From contig NZ_BAAAPK010000001.1 of the NCBI RefSeq assembly GCF_039531105.1, positions 992,001 to 1,056,000 of the forward strand: 64,000 nt of DNA, in the 5' to 3' direction. This DNA comes from Microbacterium lacus (GTDB lineage Bacteria; Actinomycetota; Actinomycetes; Actinomycetales; Microbacteriaceae). The translations under genes and the position numbers were made by a program. Positions 1 to 7,870 of the stretch are shown here, one piece after another. Numbering within the stretch: position 1 is the stretch's first letter; each line of letters starts with the position of its first letter. Under the pieces are notes generated by a model. That model was given only the letters and a program-made list of their open reading frames with translations. It was not told the origin of the DNA and ran no database searches.

Positions 1-1650
1 CCGAACGACCTGGGCACGCAGTACCAGTTCGCGCTCCAGGAGCTGCTGGCGGCGAATCCGAAGATCGAGGGCGTATGGACCTGGACGCAGGACGGCGGCC
101 CCTGGCGGGCGGGCCCCATGACGCTCTACCTGAAGGCCGGGTTCTGGCAGCTCTACGAACTGAACACGGTGCTCGCCGCCGACCTCGCCCGCGACCCCGA
201 CGCCGATGTCGCCCGCATCATGCAGGACTGGGCGCGGCAGTGGTTCTCGGAGGACCCGGCGACCGTCGACGCGATCGTGGGGGCGATGACGCTCTCGCGA
301 CCGGCGATCGAGCAGGGCATGTACATCCAGCCGTTCGCTGAGCAGCGGGTGTTCGCGATCGGCCTCGAGCCTCCGCCGATGATGTGGATCTTCGAGTGGG
401 ACATCCTCACCGGCGACTCCGCCGTGCTGGATGTCCTCTATGCGATCTCGCGCGACGCCACGGGCGGAGACATCGATGCGGCGATCGCGGGCGGTGCGCA
501 GGCGGTGGCGGATGCCGAGACGATGCGCGACCTGATCTCCTCCACCGACCCGGCCACCTGGCGCGACGCGGCGCTGCGCGACGCCTTCACCGGGACGATG
601 GACTACGAGGTGGACGTGCTGCGGCTTCTGACCTCGTACCGGGCGATGATCCTGCACCAGGCGCAGTGGCACGACACGCTCTCTCCCGACGCGTACGCGA
701 CGTGGCAGTCCGACCGCGACCGGTTCGAGGCGCTCGCCGCGCAGCACGTCGAGACCTACGCCGGCGACATCGACTTTCCGGCCTTCAACCTGACCGCCGC
801 CGAGCTCGGGGTGCAGCGCGCCGACCGCGACCTCGCGATGGCGTGGACCGCGCGTGTGCTCCTGCTCCTGGCCGGCCTGTGGCTCGTGATCGGAATGGTG
901 TCCTCGCGCACCCGCCTCGTCCGCCGGCCGGGTGCGGCGGCGGCACGTGCCGCGTGGCTCGGGGCGACCCGCCCGTGGCGTGCGCGGGAGTCCACCCTCG
1001 GGATGCTCGGCACGGACCGGGTGCTGCTGATCGGCATCCCGGCCGCGCTCCTCGTGGGCACGCGTGCGGTGCAGACGTCGTTCCTCTCGTGGACGCACCT
1101 CGCGCTCACCCTCGGCGCGTGGCTCGTGTTCGCGCTCGTCGTGCGCCTTCTGGTCGGGCGCCGCTCGCCGTGGCCCGTGATCGCCGCGGTCGGCGGCGTG
1201 ATCGTGCTGCGATGCATCCTCGCGCTTCTCGCGCTGTCCTTCACGGGGCCCGGCGGCTACTGGTTCGCGTTCTGGACCGAGCCCGTGCCGCGGACGCTCT
1301 ACATCGCGGTGGCGTTCGCTCTGTTCGTGTGGGTGTTCGTCGCCGCCGGGTGGGCGCTCAGCACCCAGCTCGGCGCGCGGCGGGCGACCGGTGTCGTGTT
1401 GACCGGTGTGGGCGCGGGGCTCGCTGTGCCGGCCGCGGTCGTCGCCTTCATCGGGCTCGAGCGGGCCCTCACGCTCTGGAACGACGAGATGGGGCTGCTG
1501 CCGTGGGGCCTCGCACGCATCCTCGGCATCACGGTCTACCTCGACATCCCGGTCTCCGCCGCCTGGTACGCGGTCGGAGTTGGCCTGGTGATCGCTGCGG
1601 TCGGGGTGCTGCTGACGCTTCCGCGGCGCTCGCGGATCAGCGCGACGTGA
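1..1650 (+). CDS. 3' part of a glycosidase-like protein with a C-terminal multi-pass membrane domain
   Basis: The reading frame is already open at base 1, so the start lies outside the window; about 549 residues are visible. The first ~270 residues are soluble and rich in Trp and acidic residues. The stretches VWTWTQDGGPW, ARDPDADVARIMQDWARQWF and TLSRPAIEQGM resemble the C-terminal helical part of alpha-glucuronidase-type glycoside hydrolases (GH67 and relatives); that resemblance is my judgement from memory. From about residue 282 on there are roughly seven hydrophobic segments, ending in Arg-rich sequence. A hydrolase-like domain joined to a polytopic membrane domain is unusual. It could hold the enzyme at the membrane or the membrane part could have its own role. 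Its stop lies inside the 3' end of the convergent downstream gene (14-nt overlap). Function is uncertain; that the gene is real is very likely. Confidence 0.6.
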   Translation, partial: PNDLGTQYQFALQELLAANPKIEGVWTWTQDGGPWRAGPMTLYLKAGFWQLYELNTVLAADLARDPDADVARIMQDWARQWFSEDPATVDAIVGAMTLSRPAIEQGMYIQPFAEQRVFAIGLEPPPMMWIFEWDILTGDSAVLDVLYAISRDATGGDIDAAIAGGAQAVADAETMRDLISSTDPATWRDAALRDAFTGTMDYEVDVLRLLTSYRAMILHQAQWHDTLSPDAYATWQSDRDRFEALAAQHVETYAGDIDFPAFNLTAAELGVQRADRDLAMAWTARVLLLLAGLWLVIGMVSSRTRLVRRPGAAAARAAWLGATRPWRARESTLGMLGTDRVLLIGIPAALLVGTRAVQTSFLSWTHLALTLGAWLVFALVVRLLVGRRSPWPVIAAVGGVIVLRCILALLALSFTGPGGYWFAFWTEPVPRTLYIAVAFALFVWVFVAAGWALSTQLGARRATGVVLTGVGAGLAVPAAVVAFIGLERALTLWNDEMGLLPWGLARILGITVYLDIPVSAAWYAVGVGLVIAAVGVLLTLPRRSRISAT

Positions 1651-2044
1651 GCGTCTGATCGAACGCGCCGCGACGCGTCGAGACGATGTCCTTGCCGAGC
1701 GGCATGAGCGAGACCGGCACGAGCTTGAAGTCGGCGATGCCGAGCGGGATGCCGATGATCGTGATGCACAGCGCGATGCCCGAGACGATGTGACCGAGCG
1801 CGAGCCACCAGCCCGCCAGGATCACCCAGACGACGTTGCCGAGGAAGGATCCGACGCCCGCGGTCGGCTTGGAGACGACCTCGCGGCCGAACGGCCACAG
1901 TGCGTACATGCCGATGCGGAAGGATGCGATGCCCCACGGGATCGTGAGGATGAGGATGCAGAGCACGACTCCCGCGAGCAGATAGCCGAGGAAGAGCCAG
2001 AAGCCGGCGAAGATCAGCCAGATGATGTTCAGGAGCGTGCGCAC
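1637..2044 (-). CDS. YccF-family (DUF307) inner membrane protein
   Basis: A 135-residue protein starting with GTG (VRTLLNIIWLIFAGFWLF). It contains two copies of a hydrophobic module: a long hydrophobic helix, then ITIPWG/IGIPLG-like turns (ILTIPWGIASF near residue 35 and ITIIGIPLGIADF near residue 95), each followed by a short P-L/W-P-F-G-like segment. This internal duplication is the hallmark of the YccF/DUF307 family, whose biochemical role is unknown. The open frame continues far upstream as a shadow of the ABC gene, so the start was chosen at the GTG where similarity begins and where a -10 box (CAGAAT) sits 6 nt upstream, suggesting a leaderless transcript. Only 36 bp separate it from the divergent ABC transporter gene. 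Confidence 0.8.
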   Translation of the reverse strand: MRTLLNIIWLIFAGFWLFLGYLLAGVVLCILILTIPWGIASFRIGMYALWPFGREVVSKPTAGVGSFLGNVVWVILAGWWLALGHIVSGIALCITIIGIPLGIADFKLVPVSLMPLGKDIVSTRRGAFDQTLTSR

Positions 2045-2050
2045 CCGGTC

Positions 2051-2074
2051 ATTCTGGCAGGCCGCGCCTAGGGT
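2051..2074. promoter_or_regulatory. Back-to-back -10 boxes for two divergent leaderless genes
   Basis: On the minus strand CAGAAT (2056-2051) lies 6 nt before the GTG of the YccF gene. On the plus strand TAGGGT (2069-2074) lies 6 nt before the ATG at 2081. The two boxes are 12 bp apart, so each -35 region would fall on or beyond the other promoter's -10. Simultaneous binding of two polymerases looks impossible, which suggests competing promoters. Confidence 0.5.
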
Positions 2075-2080
2075 GAAGTG

Positions 2081-3013
2081 ATGACCCCCACCATCACGGC
2101 GTCGGGTGTGCGCCGCTCGTTCGGCTCCGTTCCGGCGGTGCGCGACATCTCCCTGCAGGTCGAGCCCGGTCGCGTGACGGGCCTGGTCGGTCCGAACGGC
2201 TCGGGCAAGACGACCCTGCTCCTGATGCTCGCCTCCCTCCTGGCGCCGGACGCCGGTCAGATCCGCATCGGCGGGATCGATCCCGTGGAGGATCCGTCGG
2301 GGGTGCGACGGATCATCGGGTGGATGCCGGACGCGCTCGGCGCGTGGGGGTCGCTGTCGGCGCGCGAGACCCTCTTCGTCACCGGCCGCCTGTACGACCT
2401 GCCGCGCGACGCCGCCCGCGACCGCGCGGAGGAGCTTCTGCGCATGGTCGATCTGACGGCCCTCGCCGCGTCCCCCGCGCGCGTGCTCTCGCGCGGTCAG
2501 AAGCAGCGGCTGGGGCTCGCTCGTGCCCTCGTGCACGACCCGCAGGTGCTGCTCCTGGACGAACCGGCCTCGGGGCTGGACCCCGAAGCGCGCGTCGGCC
2601 TGCGCGTCCTCCTCCGCCAGCTCGCGGCGCAGGGCCGCACCGTCCTCGTCTCCAGCCACATCCTCGCCGAGCTCGAAGAGGTCGTCGACGACGCGGTGTT
2701 CCTGGTCGCGGGGGCCACGGTGTCCGCCGAACGCGTCGCCGCCGCGGCACGGAGTCTTCGTACGTGGCGCGTGCGCGTCGCGGATGCCGACCCCGCGGTA
2801 TCCGTCGAGGCGATTGCCGCCGCTCTGCAGCGCGACGCAGCGACCCTCGCCACCGATCGCAGCGGAGTGCTCGTCGGCTTCGCCTCCGACACCGAGGCCG
2901 CCGCAGCACTGCGGGCCCTCGTGGAAGCGGGAGTCCCCGTGATCGAATACGCGCCCGCGACGGGGGACCTCGAGCACACGTTCCTCGACCTCCGCGACGG
3001 GAGTGCGTCATGA
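2081..3013 (+). CDS. ABC transporter ATP-binding protein (ABC-2 type exporter)
   Basis: A 310-residue nucleotide-binding subunit. Walker A GPNGSGKT is at about residues 37-44, the signature LSRGQKQRLGLARAL near 140, Walker B VLLLDEPASGLD near 160, and the switch histidine in SSHILAELEE. The C-terminal ~100 residues after the H-loop form an accessory domain typical of drug, antibiotic or bacteriocin exporters of the CcmA/DrrA class. It would power the membrane protein encoded next, whose ATG overlaps this stop (ATGA), so the two are translationally coupled. A GTG one codon upstream (2078) is an alternative start. ATG was preferred because the TAGGGT box places transcription start on or next to it. 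Substrate unknown. Confidence 0.88.
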   Translation: MTPTITASGVRRSFGSVPAVRDISLQVEPGRVTGLVGPNGSGKTTLLLMLASLLAPDAGQIRIGGIDPVEDPSGVRRIIGWMPDALGAWGSLSARETLFVTGRLYDLPRDAARDRAEELLRMVDLTALAASPARVLSRGQKQRLGLARALVHDPQVLLLDEPASGLDPEARVGLRVLLRQLAAQGRTVLVSSHILAELEEVVDDAVFLVAGATVSAERVAAAARSLRTWRVRVADADPAVSVEAIAAALQRDAATLATDRSGVLVGFASDTEAAAALRALVEAGVPVIEYAPATGDLEHTFLDLRDGSAS

Positions 3014-4137
3014 ACGCCGCGCGCATCGGTACGATCTTCCGGCTGGAGCTCCTGCAGCGCGTCCGCAGCGTCGCCTGGTACGTGCTGCTCGGCATCTTCG
3101 CCGTGCTGCTCCTAATCGTCACCGCGCTGACATTCCTCGCGGTGCCGCCGGATCCGACCGGACCCGCGGGAAGCGCGATCTTCTCGATCATCGTGTACTT
3201 CGTCCTCCTGCTCGTGGTGCTGGTCTCGCCGACGCTGAGCGGGAACGCGATCAACGGCGACCGCGACGCGGCCACCCTGGCCCCCGTGCAGATCACCCTG
3301 GCGACCACCGCCGACATCATCGTCGGCAAGCTCCTGGCGGCGTGGGCGACCGGACTCGCGTTCCTCGTGGTGGCCGTGCCGTTCCTGATCCTCGCGATGG
3401 CCGCCGGTGGGGTGTCGCTCAGCGTGCTCCTGGTCTCCCTCGCGATCCTCGTGGTCGAGATCGGCGTCGTCGCGGCGATCGGCATCGGCTTCAGCGGCAT
3501 CCTCGCGCGCCCGCTCTTCTCGGTCGCCGTGACGTATCTGGTGGTCGCGGCGCTCGTGATCGGCACTCTGATCGCCTTCGGACTCGGGACGGCGGCATCC
3601 CGCATCGAAGTCGAGTCGCGCTCGCGCTATCTCGAGCCCGCGCCGACGCAGTCGCTGCCGACCGTGCCGCCGGAGTGCATGACCGCGGAGCCGGGTCAGA
3701 CCGAGCCCCTGCCGCAGTGCATGACGCCGATGCCGATGCCGGAGCCCCAGTACGTCTGCGGCCCGTGGTCGACGACCCGCTACGACTCGGCCCGCACCGA
3801 CACGGTGTGGTGGATCCTGGCGGCGAACCCGTTCGTGATCCTCGCCGACGCCACGCCGTCACGCTTCGAGAACGGCTACCCGGTCGATCTGTTCGGCAAT
3901 GTGAAGGTGCTCGTCCGCGGTGCCCAGAAAGCGCCCGAAGCGGTCCAGGAGTACGACGGCTGCGTCGAGGGCGAGCAGAGCTATCCGACCTCCGAGGAGC
4001 AGATCGCCGGGTCCACGCCGAGCTGGTTCGTGGGTCTGGGCGTGCAGCTCGTGCTCGCGGGGCTGCTGCTCTGGGGCGCCTGGTCGCGGACCCGCACGCC
4101 GTCGCGCCGAATGCCGCCCGGGACGCGCATCGCCTGA
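3010..4137 (+). CDS. ABC-2 type permease subunit
   Basis: A 375-residue integral membrane protein that starts in a 4-bp overlap with the ATPase gene. There is one hydrophobic helix near residue 25, a cluster of about four between residues 55 and 200, and a last helix near residue 345. Between the last two (about residues 205-335) is a large hydrophilic, presumably extracytoplasmic region rich in Pro and Met with five Cys (PECMTAEPG, PQCMTPMPMPEP, YVCGPW, YDGCVEG). The pattern of a membrane core interrupted by one long outside loop fits ABC-2 exporters. Paired cysteines suggest disulfides outside the membrane. What it exports cannot be told from sequence. Confidence 0.82.
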   Translation: MNAARIGTIFRLELLQRVRSVAWYVLLGIFAVLLLIVTALTFLAVPPDPTGPAGSAIFSIIVYFVLLLVVLVSPTLSGNAINGDRDAATLAPVQITLATTADIIVGKLLAAWATGLAFLVVAVPFLILAMAAGGVSLSVLLVSLAILVVEIGVVAAIGIGFSGILARPLFSVAVTYLVVAALVIGTLIAFGLGTAASRIEVESRSRYLEPAPTQSLPTVPPECMTAEPGQTEPLPQCMTPMPMPEPQYVCGPWSTTRYDSARTDTVWWILAANPFVILADATPSRFENGYPVDLFGNVKVLVRGAQKAPEAVQEYDGCVEGEQSYPTSEEQIAGSTPSWFVGLGVQLVLAGLLLWGAWSRTRTPSRRMPPGTRIA

Positions 4138-4159
4138 GTCGGGTGTCGGGTCCCGCGCC

Positions 4160-4165
4160 TAGACT
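4160..4165 (+). promoter_or_regulatory. -10 box of the pcrA promoter
   Basis: TAGACT ends 9 nt before the ATG at 4175, leaving no room for a ribosome binding site. The transcript would have a leader of at most a few nucleotides. Confidence 0.45.
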
Positions 4166-4174
4166 TGTCGGGCT

Positions 4175-6610
4175 ATGACCGATGCCTCCACGCCCCTGAT
4201 CATCGTCGGCGGTGGGGCCTCACCCGCCGGAGGGTCGGTGCGCGCCGACGAAGACCTCCTCGACGGCCTGAACCCGCAGCAGCGCGAGGCCGTCGTCTAC
4301 CGCGGTCCGGCGCTCCTGATCGTCGCGGGTGCCGGATCGGGCAAGACGAGCGTCCTCACCCGCCGTGTCGCCTCGCTCCTGCGCACGAAGGACGCCTGGC
4401 CGAGCCAGATCCTCGCGATCACCTTCACGAACAAGGCCGCGGGCGAGATGCGCGAGCGCGTCGGGCAGCTGATCGGCGACCGGGCGCAGGGCATGTGGAT
4501 CTCGACCTTCCACTCCGCGTGCGTGCGGATCCTCCGTCGCGAGGCCCAGCAGTTCGGCTTCACCAAGTCGTTCACGATCTACGACTCCGGCGATTCGCGG
4601 GCGCTGCTGAAGCGGCTCGTGAAGGAGCACGAGGCCGACGCCTACGGCATCACCCCGGCCGGCGCCCAGAGTCGCATCTCCAAGCTCAAGAACGAACTCG
4701 CCGATGCCGAGTCCTACGCCCGGTCGGCGAACATGAACGATCCCGCCGAGCGCGTGTTCGTCGACGTGTTCAGCGACTACCAGCGCGAGCTGCAGCGGGC
4801 GAATGCGTTCGACTTCGACGACCTGATCGGACAGGTCGTCTACCTCTTCCGGGCCTTCCCGCACGTCGCAGACACCTATCGCCGGCGCTTCCGGCACATC
4901 CTCGTCGACGAGTACCAGGACACGAACCACGCCCAGTACGCGCTCATCCACGAGCTCACCCAGCCCGTGTCCGGCGGCGGCGCCGCACCGTTCGAGTCCG
5001 GCGGAATGATGATCTTCGAGCCCGAACCGGCGACGGATGCCGAGGGGCCGGCATCCCTCACGGTCGTGGGTGACTCCGACCAGTCCATCTACGCGTTCCG
5101 CGGCGCCGACATCCGCAACATCACGGAGTTCGAGCGCGACTATCCGGGCGCGAAGGTCGTGCTCCTCGAGCAGAACTACCGGTCGACGCAGAACATCCTG
5201 TCGGCCGCGAACGCCGTGATCGGCAACAACTTCGACCGCAAGGACAAGAAGCTGTGGACCGACGTCGGCGAGGGTGAGAAGATCATCGGCTTCACCGGCT
5301 ACTCGCAGCACGACGAGGCGCAGTTCGTCGCGGACGAGATCGAGAAGCTGCACCGCGAGGGCGTCGACTACTCGCAGGTCGCGGTGTTCTACCGGACGAA
5401 CTCGCAGAGCCGTGCGCTGGAGGAGATCTTCATCCGGGCGGCGCTGCCGTACAAGATCATGGGCGGCACGAAGTTCTACGAGCGCGCCGAGATCAAAGAC
5501 GCCCTGGCCTACCTGATCGCCGTGTCGAACCCGGCGGACGAGATGGCGCTGCGGCGCATCATCAATCGCCCGCGCCGCGGGATCGGCGACGTGACGATCG
5601 AGGCGATCTCGCGGTACGCGGCGAACGAGCAGATCACGTTCCGCGACGCGCTCGCGAACTCCTCGGCGCTCGGAGTGGGGCCGAAGATCCAGGCGGCGAT
5701 CGCCCACCTGGATGCGGTGCTCGCCGAAGCCACCGAGATCATGCTCCCGGCGACCGGCGAGCTTCCGCCACCGACCGCCGTCGCGGACGGTCTGCAGCTG
5801 CTGCTCGGCAAGAGCGGCTACACCGATGCCCTGCGCGCGAGCAAGGACGCGCAGGACGAGGCGCGCGTCGAGAACCTCGACGAACTCGTCGCCGTGGCGC
5901 GGGAATTCGCGCGGAACAACCCCGAGGGCACGGTCGTGGACTTCCTCGCCGAAGTCCAGCTCGTCTCGGATGCCGACGACCTCGAAGACGCCTCCGGGTC
6001 GGTGTCGCTCATGACGATGCACACCGCGAAGGGGCTGGAGTACGACGCCGTGTTCGTCACCGGTGTCGAGGAGGACCTCATCCCGCACCGGATCTCGGCG
6101 GGTGAGCCGGGCGGACCGCAGGAGGAGCGGCGGCTGTTCTACGTCGGCATCACGCGTGCCCGCAAGCGCCTGCACCTCTCGCTCGCGATGACCCGCGCCC
6201 AGTTCGGCGAGATCTCGGTCGCGATGCCGAGCCGGTTCCTGCAGGAGATCCCCGCCGAGCTGATCCAGTGGCGTCAGTCGCCCGGGGATGTGAATTCCCG
6301 CGGCGGAATGCAATCTCGCGCGCTCAACGCCCGCCGGCCCGGTGGTCCGTCCGCAGCCAAGCGCTACGGCGACGACCTGGTGCCGAAGTCGACGTCGATC
6401 GAACGCTTCGCGAACCGCATCCCCGCGAAGGTCCGCGACAACGGCGACATGCAGCTCGCGTCCGGGGACCGGATCAGGCACGACGACTTCGGCGAGGGCC
6501 GCGTGGATGCCGTCACCGGCGAAGGCGCGAAGCGCGTCGCGCACGTGCGCTTCGACTCGGCAGGACCCAAGAAGCTGCTCATCAAGATCGCCCCGATCGA
6601 GAAGCTCTAG
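4175..6610 (+). CDS. pcrA: ATP-dependent DNA helicase PcrA/UvrD1
   Basis: An 811-residue superfamily 1A helicase, 3'-5' polarity by family, acting in nucleotide-excision and replication-fork repair in the cytoplasm. Visible motifs in order: LNPQQREAV (Q motif), VAGAGSGKTS (Walker A, residues 50-59), TFTNKAAGEM (Ia), LVDEYQDTN (II, near 246), VVGDSDQSIYAFRGAD (III), LEQNYRS (IV), TMHTAKGLEYDAVF (V) and VGITRARKRLHLS (VI). About 40 residues containing Gly-rich and acidic stretches separate motif II from III, as is common in actinobacterial PcrA. The C-terminus (ASGDRIRHDDFGEGRVDAV onward) is the Tudor-like domain that binds RNA polymerase in other PcrA proteins. The length is close to the mycobacterial UvrD1 class. 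Monocistronic, with its own -10 box. Confidence 0.96.
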   Translation: MTDASTPLIIVGGGASPAGGSVRADEDLLDGLNPQQREAVVYRGPALLIVAGAGSGKTSVLTRRVASLLRTKDAWPSQILAITFTNKAAGEMRERVGQLIGDRAQGMWISTFHSACVRILRREAQQFGFTKSFTIYDSGDSRALLKRLVKEHEADAYGITPAGAQSRISKLKNELADAESYARSANMNDPAERVFVDVFSDYQRELQRANAFDFDDLIGQVVYLFRAFPHVADTYRRRFRHILVDEYQDTNHAQYALIHELTQPVSGGGAAPFESGGMMIFEPEPATDAEGPASLTVVGDSDQSIYAFRGADIRNITEFERDYPGAKVVLLEQNYRSTQNILSAANAVIGNNFDRKDKKLWTDVGEGEKIIGFTGYSQHDEAQFVADEIEKLHREGVDYSQVAVFYRTNSQSRALEEIFIRAALPYKIMGGTKFYERAEIKDALAYLIAVSNPADEMALRRIINRPRRGIGDVTIEAISRYAANEQITFRDALANSSALGVGPKIQAAIAHLDAVLAEATEIMLPATGELPPPTAVADGLQLLLGKSGYTDALRASKDAQDEARVENLDELVAVAREFARNNPEGTVVDFLAEVQLVSDADDLEDASGSVSLMTMHTAKGLEYDAVFVTGVEEDLIPHRISAGEPGGPQEERRLFYVGITRARKRLHLSLAMTRAQFGEISVAMPSRFLQEIPAELIQWRQSPGDVNSRGGMQSRALNARRPGGPSAAKRYGDDLVPKSTSIERFANRIPAKVRDNGDMQLASGDRIRHDDFGEGRVDAVTGEGAKRVAHVRFDSAGPKKLLIKIAPIEKL

Positions 6611-6629
6611 GCCGCCGCGGCCGCCGGGT

Positions 6630-6635
6630 TAGGCT
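6630..6635 (+). promoter_or_regulatory. -10 box, leaderless SseB-domain gene
   Basis: TAGGCT with 6 nt (GGCCCG) to the ATG at 6642. No ribosome binding site is possible, so transcription should start at the start codon. Confidence 0.55.
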
Positions 6636-6641
6636 GGCCCG

Positions 6642-7721
6642 ATGGCGCTTTTCTCCCGGCGGAAGAAGACCGACGACGCAGTCCCGCAGTCCGATGAGGT
6701 CTCGCCGTCCGGCGAGGTCCTGGAAGTCGGTGAGGTGCCGCAGGTCGGCGAGACCGCGGAGTCCGGCGAGGCTCGGACGTCGCCGACCGCAGAGACCGGC
6801 GCGGCATCCGTCAACATCTCCGTCTCGTCCTACCAGGGACTCGGTGCCCAAGCGGCGCCACCGGCACCGCCGGCTGAGCCGGTCGCCCAGCCGCCCGCTC
6901 CGGCACCGCCCCGACCCGCTGAGGCCCCGGCGCCGACCGAGACGATCCCGGGGCTGCGTGACAACGTCCTGCTCCGCGACGCTCTCGCGGCGCTTCCGGC
7001 GCAGCCCGAGTCGACCGACCTGCTCGAGGTCGCCCGCCAGATGATGCAGGGGCATCTGTTCCTGCGGGTCAAAGGCGATGCGCGCGCCCTCCTCGCGGAG
7101 GGCAAGGACCTTCCGCTCGGCGTCGCGAAGGTCGGCGACGCCCAGTACGTCCTCGCCTTCAGCAGCGGCGCGGCGCTCCGCAAGAGCCTCGAAGCCGACC
7201 GCGACACGGACACCTCGGCGATGGGGCAGCCCGTGCTCGCTGTGCTGCGGCACACGCTCGCCGGTCCCTACACCGGCCTCATCATCGACAACTCCTCGGC
7301 TCCGGCGCGCGCCGTGCTGCCGCGCGAGCTCATCGAGAAGCTCGTGGAGCAGGCCGATCCGTCCCTCGAGCTCAAGACCCTGCTGGCGGGGGAGCGCACC
7401 GCCGAGACCGGGTCGCGCGTGAGCGATGCGCTGACGCGCGTGAAGTTCTGGGTGGCGGTGAACACGTCCGCCGAGGGTCGGATGGGCGTGGCTGAAGCGC
7501 GCGGCACGGACGGATCCCGCCTGATCGAGCTGTACTCGCACCCGCTCGAGGTCGCCACGCTCCGCCGCGGGGACCAGGCCGCGCCCATGACGGCGGCTCA
7601 GCTCGGCGCCGCGCTCCGCGCCGACGAGGCGCTCGACGGCGCGATCGTGGACGCACACGGTCCCTGGATCCGCCTCAGTCGCGACGACCTCGCACCGGTC
7701 ATCGCGCTGGCCGGTTCATAA
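6642..7721 (+). CDS. SseB-domain protein with a long low-complexity N-terminus
   Basis: A 359-residue cytoplasmic protein. Residues ~1-105 are Ser/Glu/Pro-rich, with repeated EV..SGE/VGE motifs followed by Ala-Pro runs, and are probably disordered. Residues ~110-359 match the SseB fold: an N-terminal SseB half (DNVLLRDALAALPA to LRHTLAGPYTGLIIDN) and a C-terminal half (LIEKLVEQADPSLELKTLLAGERT to IALAGS). SseB proteins of enterobacteria enhance serine sensitivity and related domains act as chaperones or secretion helpers; the role in actinobacteria is unknown. It lies 31 bp after pcrA but has its own apparent promoter, so a functional link with the helicase is not implied. Confidence 0.75.
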   Translation: MALFSRRKKTDDAVPQSDEVSPSGEVLEVGEVPQVGETAESGEARTSPTAETGAASVNISVSSYQGLGAQAAPPAPPAEPVAQPPAPAPPRPAEAPAPTETIPGLRDNVLLRDALAALPAQPESTDLLEVARQMMQGHLFLRVKGDARALLAEGKDLPLGVAKVGDAQYVLAFSSGAALRKSLEADRDTDTSAMGQPVLAVLRHTLAGPYTGLIIDNSSAPARAVLPRELIEKLVEQADPSLELKTLLAGERTAETGSRVSDALTRVKFWVAVNTSAEGRMGVAEARGTDGSRLIELYSHPLEVATLRRGDQAAPMTAAQLGAALRADEALDGAIVDAHGPWIRLSRDDLAPVIALAGS

Positions 7722-7805
7722 CTCCTCACTTTCGGGCGGCCACCGCACGGTGAGCCCCGAGTTCACGCGGGAGGGGTGACCCGCCCCCGGCGAATCTGAG
7801 GAGTT
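7720..7805. repeat. Long imperfect stem-loop element (SL1)
   Basis: The arms AACTCCTCA (7720-7728) and TGAGGAGTT (7797-7805) pair perfectly. Just inside them TTCGGGCGG pairs with CCGCCC...CGAA, and CACCG-CA-CGGTG forms a small inner hairpin. The element starts inside the stop codon of the SseB gene and could end its transcript. Its outer arm resembles that of a second element at 10138. Confidence 0.5.
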
Positions 7806-7857
7806 GTGCACACCCTCGGCCCGACACAAGGCCTGGTCGGAGGTCGCGGGCCCGGCT

Positions 7858-7863
7858 TAGGCT
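7858..7863 (+). promoter_or_regulatory. -10 box, leaderless LigD-polymerase gene
   Basis: TAGGCT with 7 nt to the ATG at 7871 and no Shine-Dalgarno sequence between them. Confidence 0.55.
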
Positions 7864-7870
7864 CCTCAGC

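Noticed and set aside
1790..2071. 93-codon plus-strand frame opposite the YccF gene
   Set aside because: Asp/Glu/Arg-rich low-complexity translation; the minus strand encodes the hydrophobic duplicated YccF modules.
4220..6544. 774-codon open frame on the minus strand opposite pcrA
   Set aside because: High GC content leaves antisense frames open. The translation is Arg/Leu/Asp/Val-rich with no domain, and the plus strand encodes a complete helicase.
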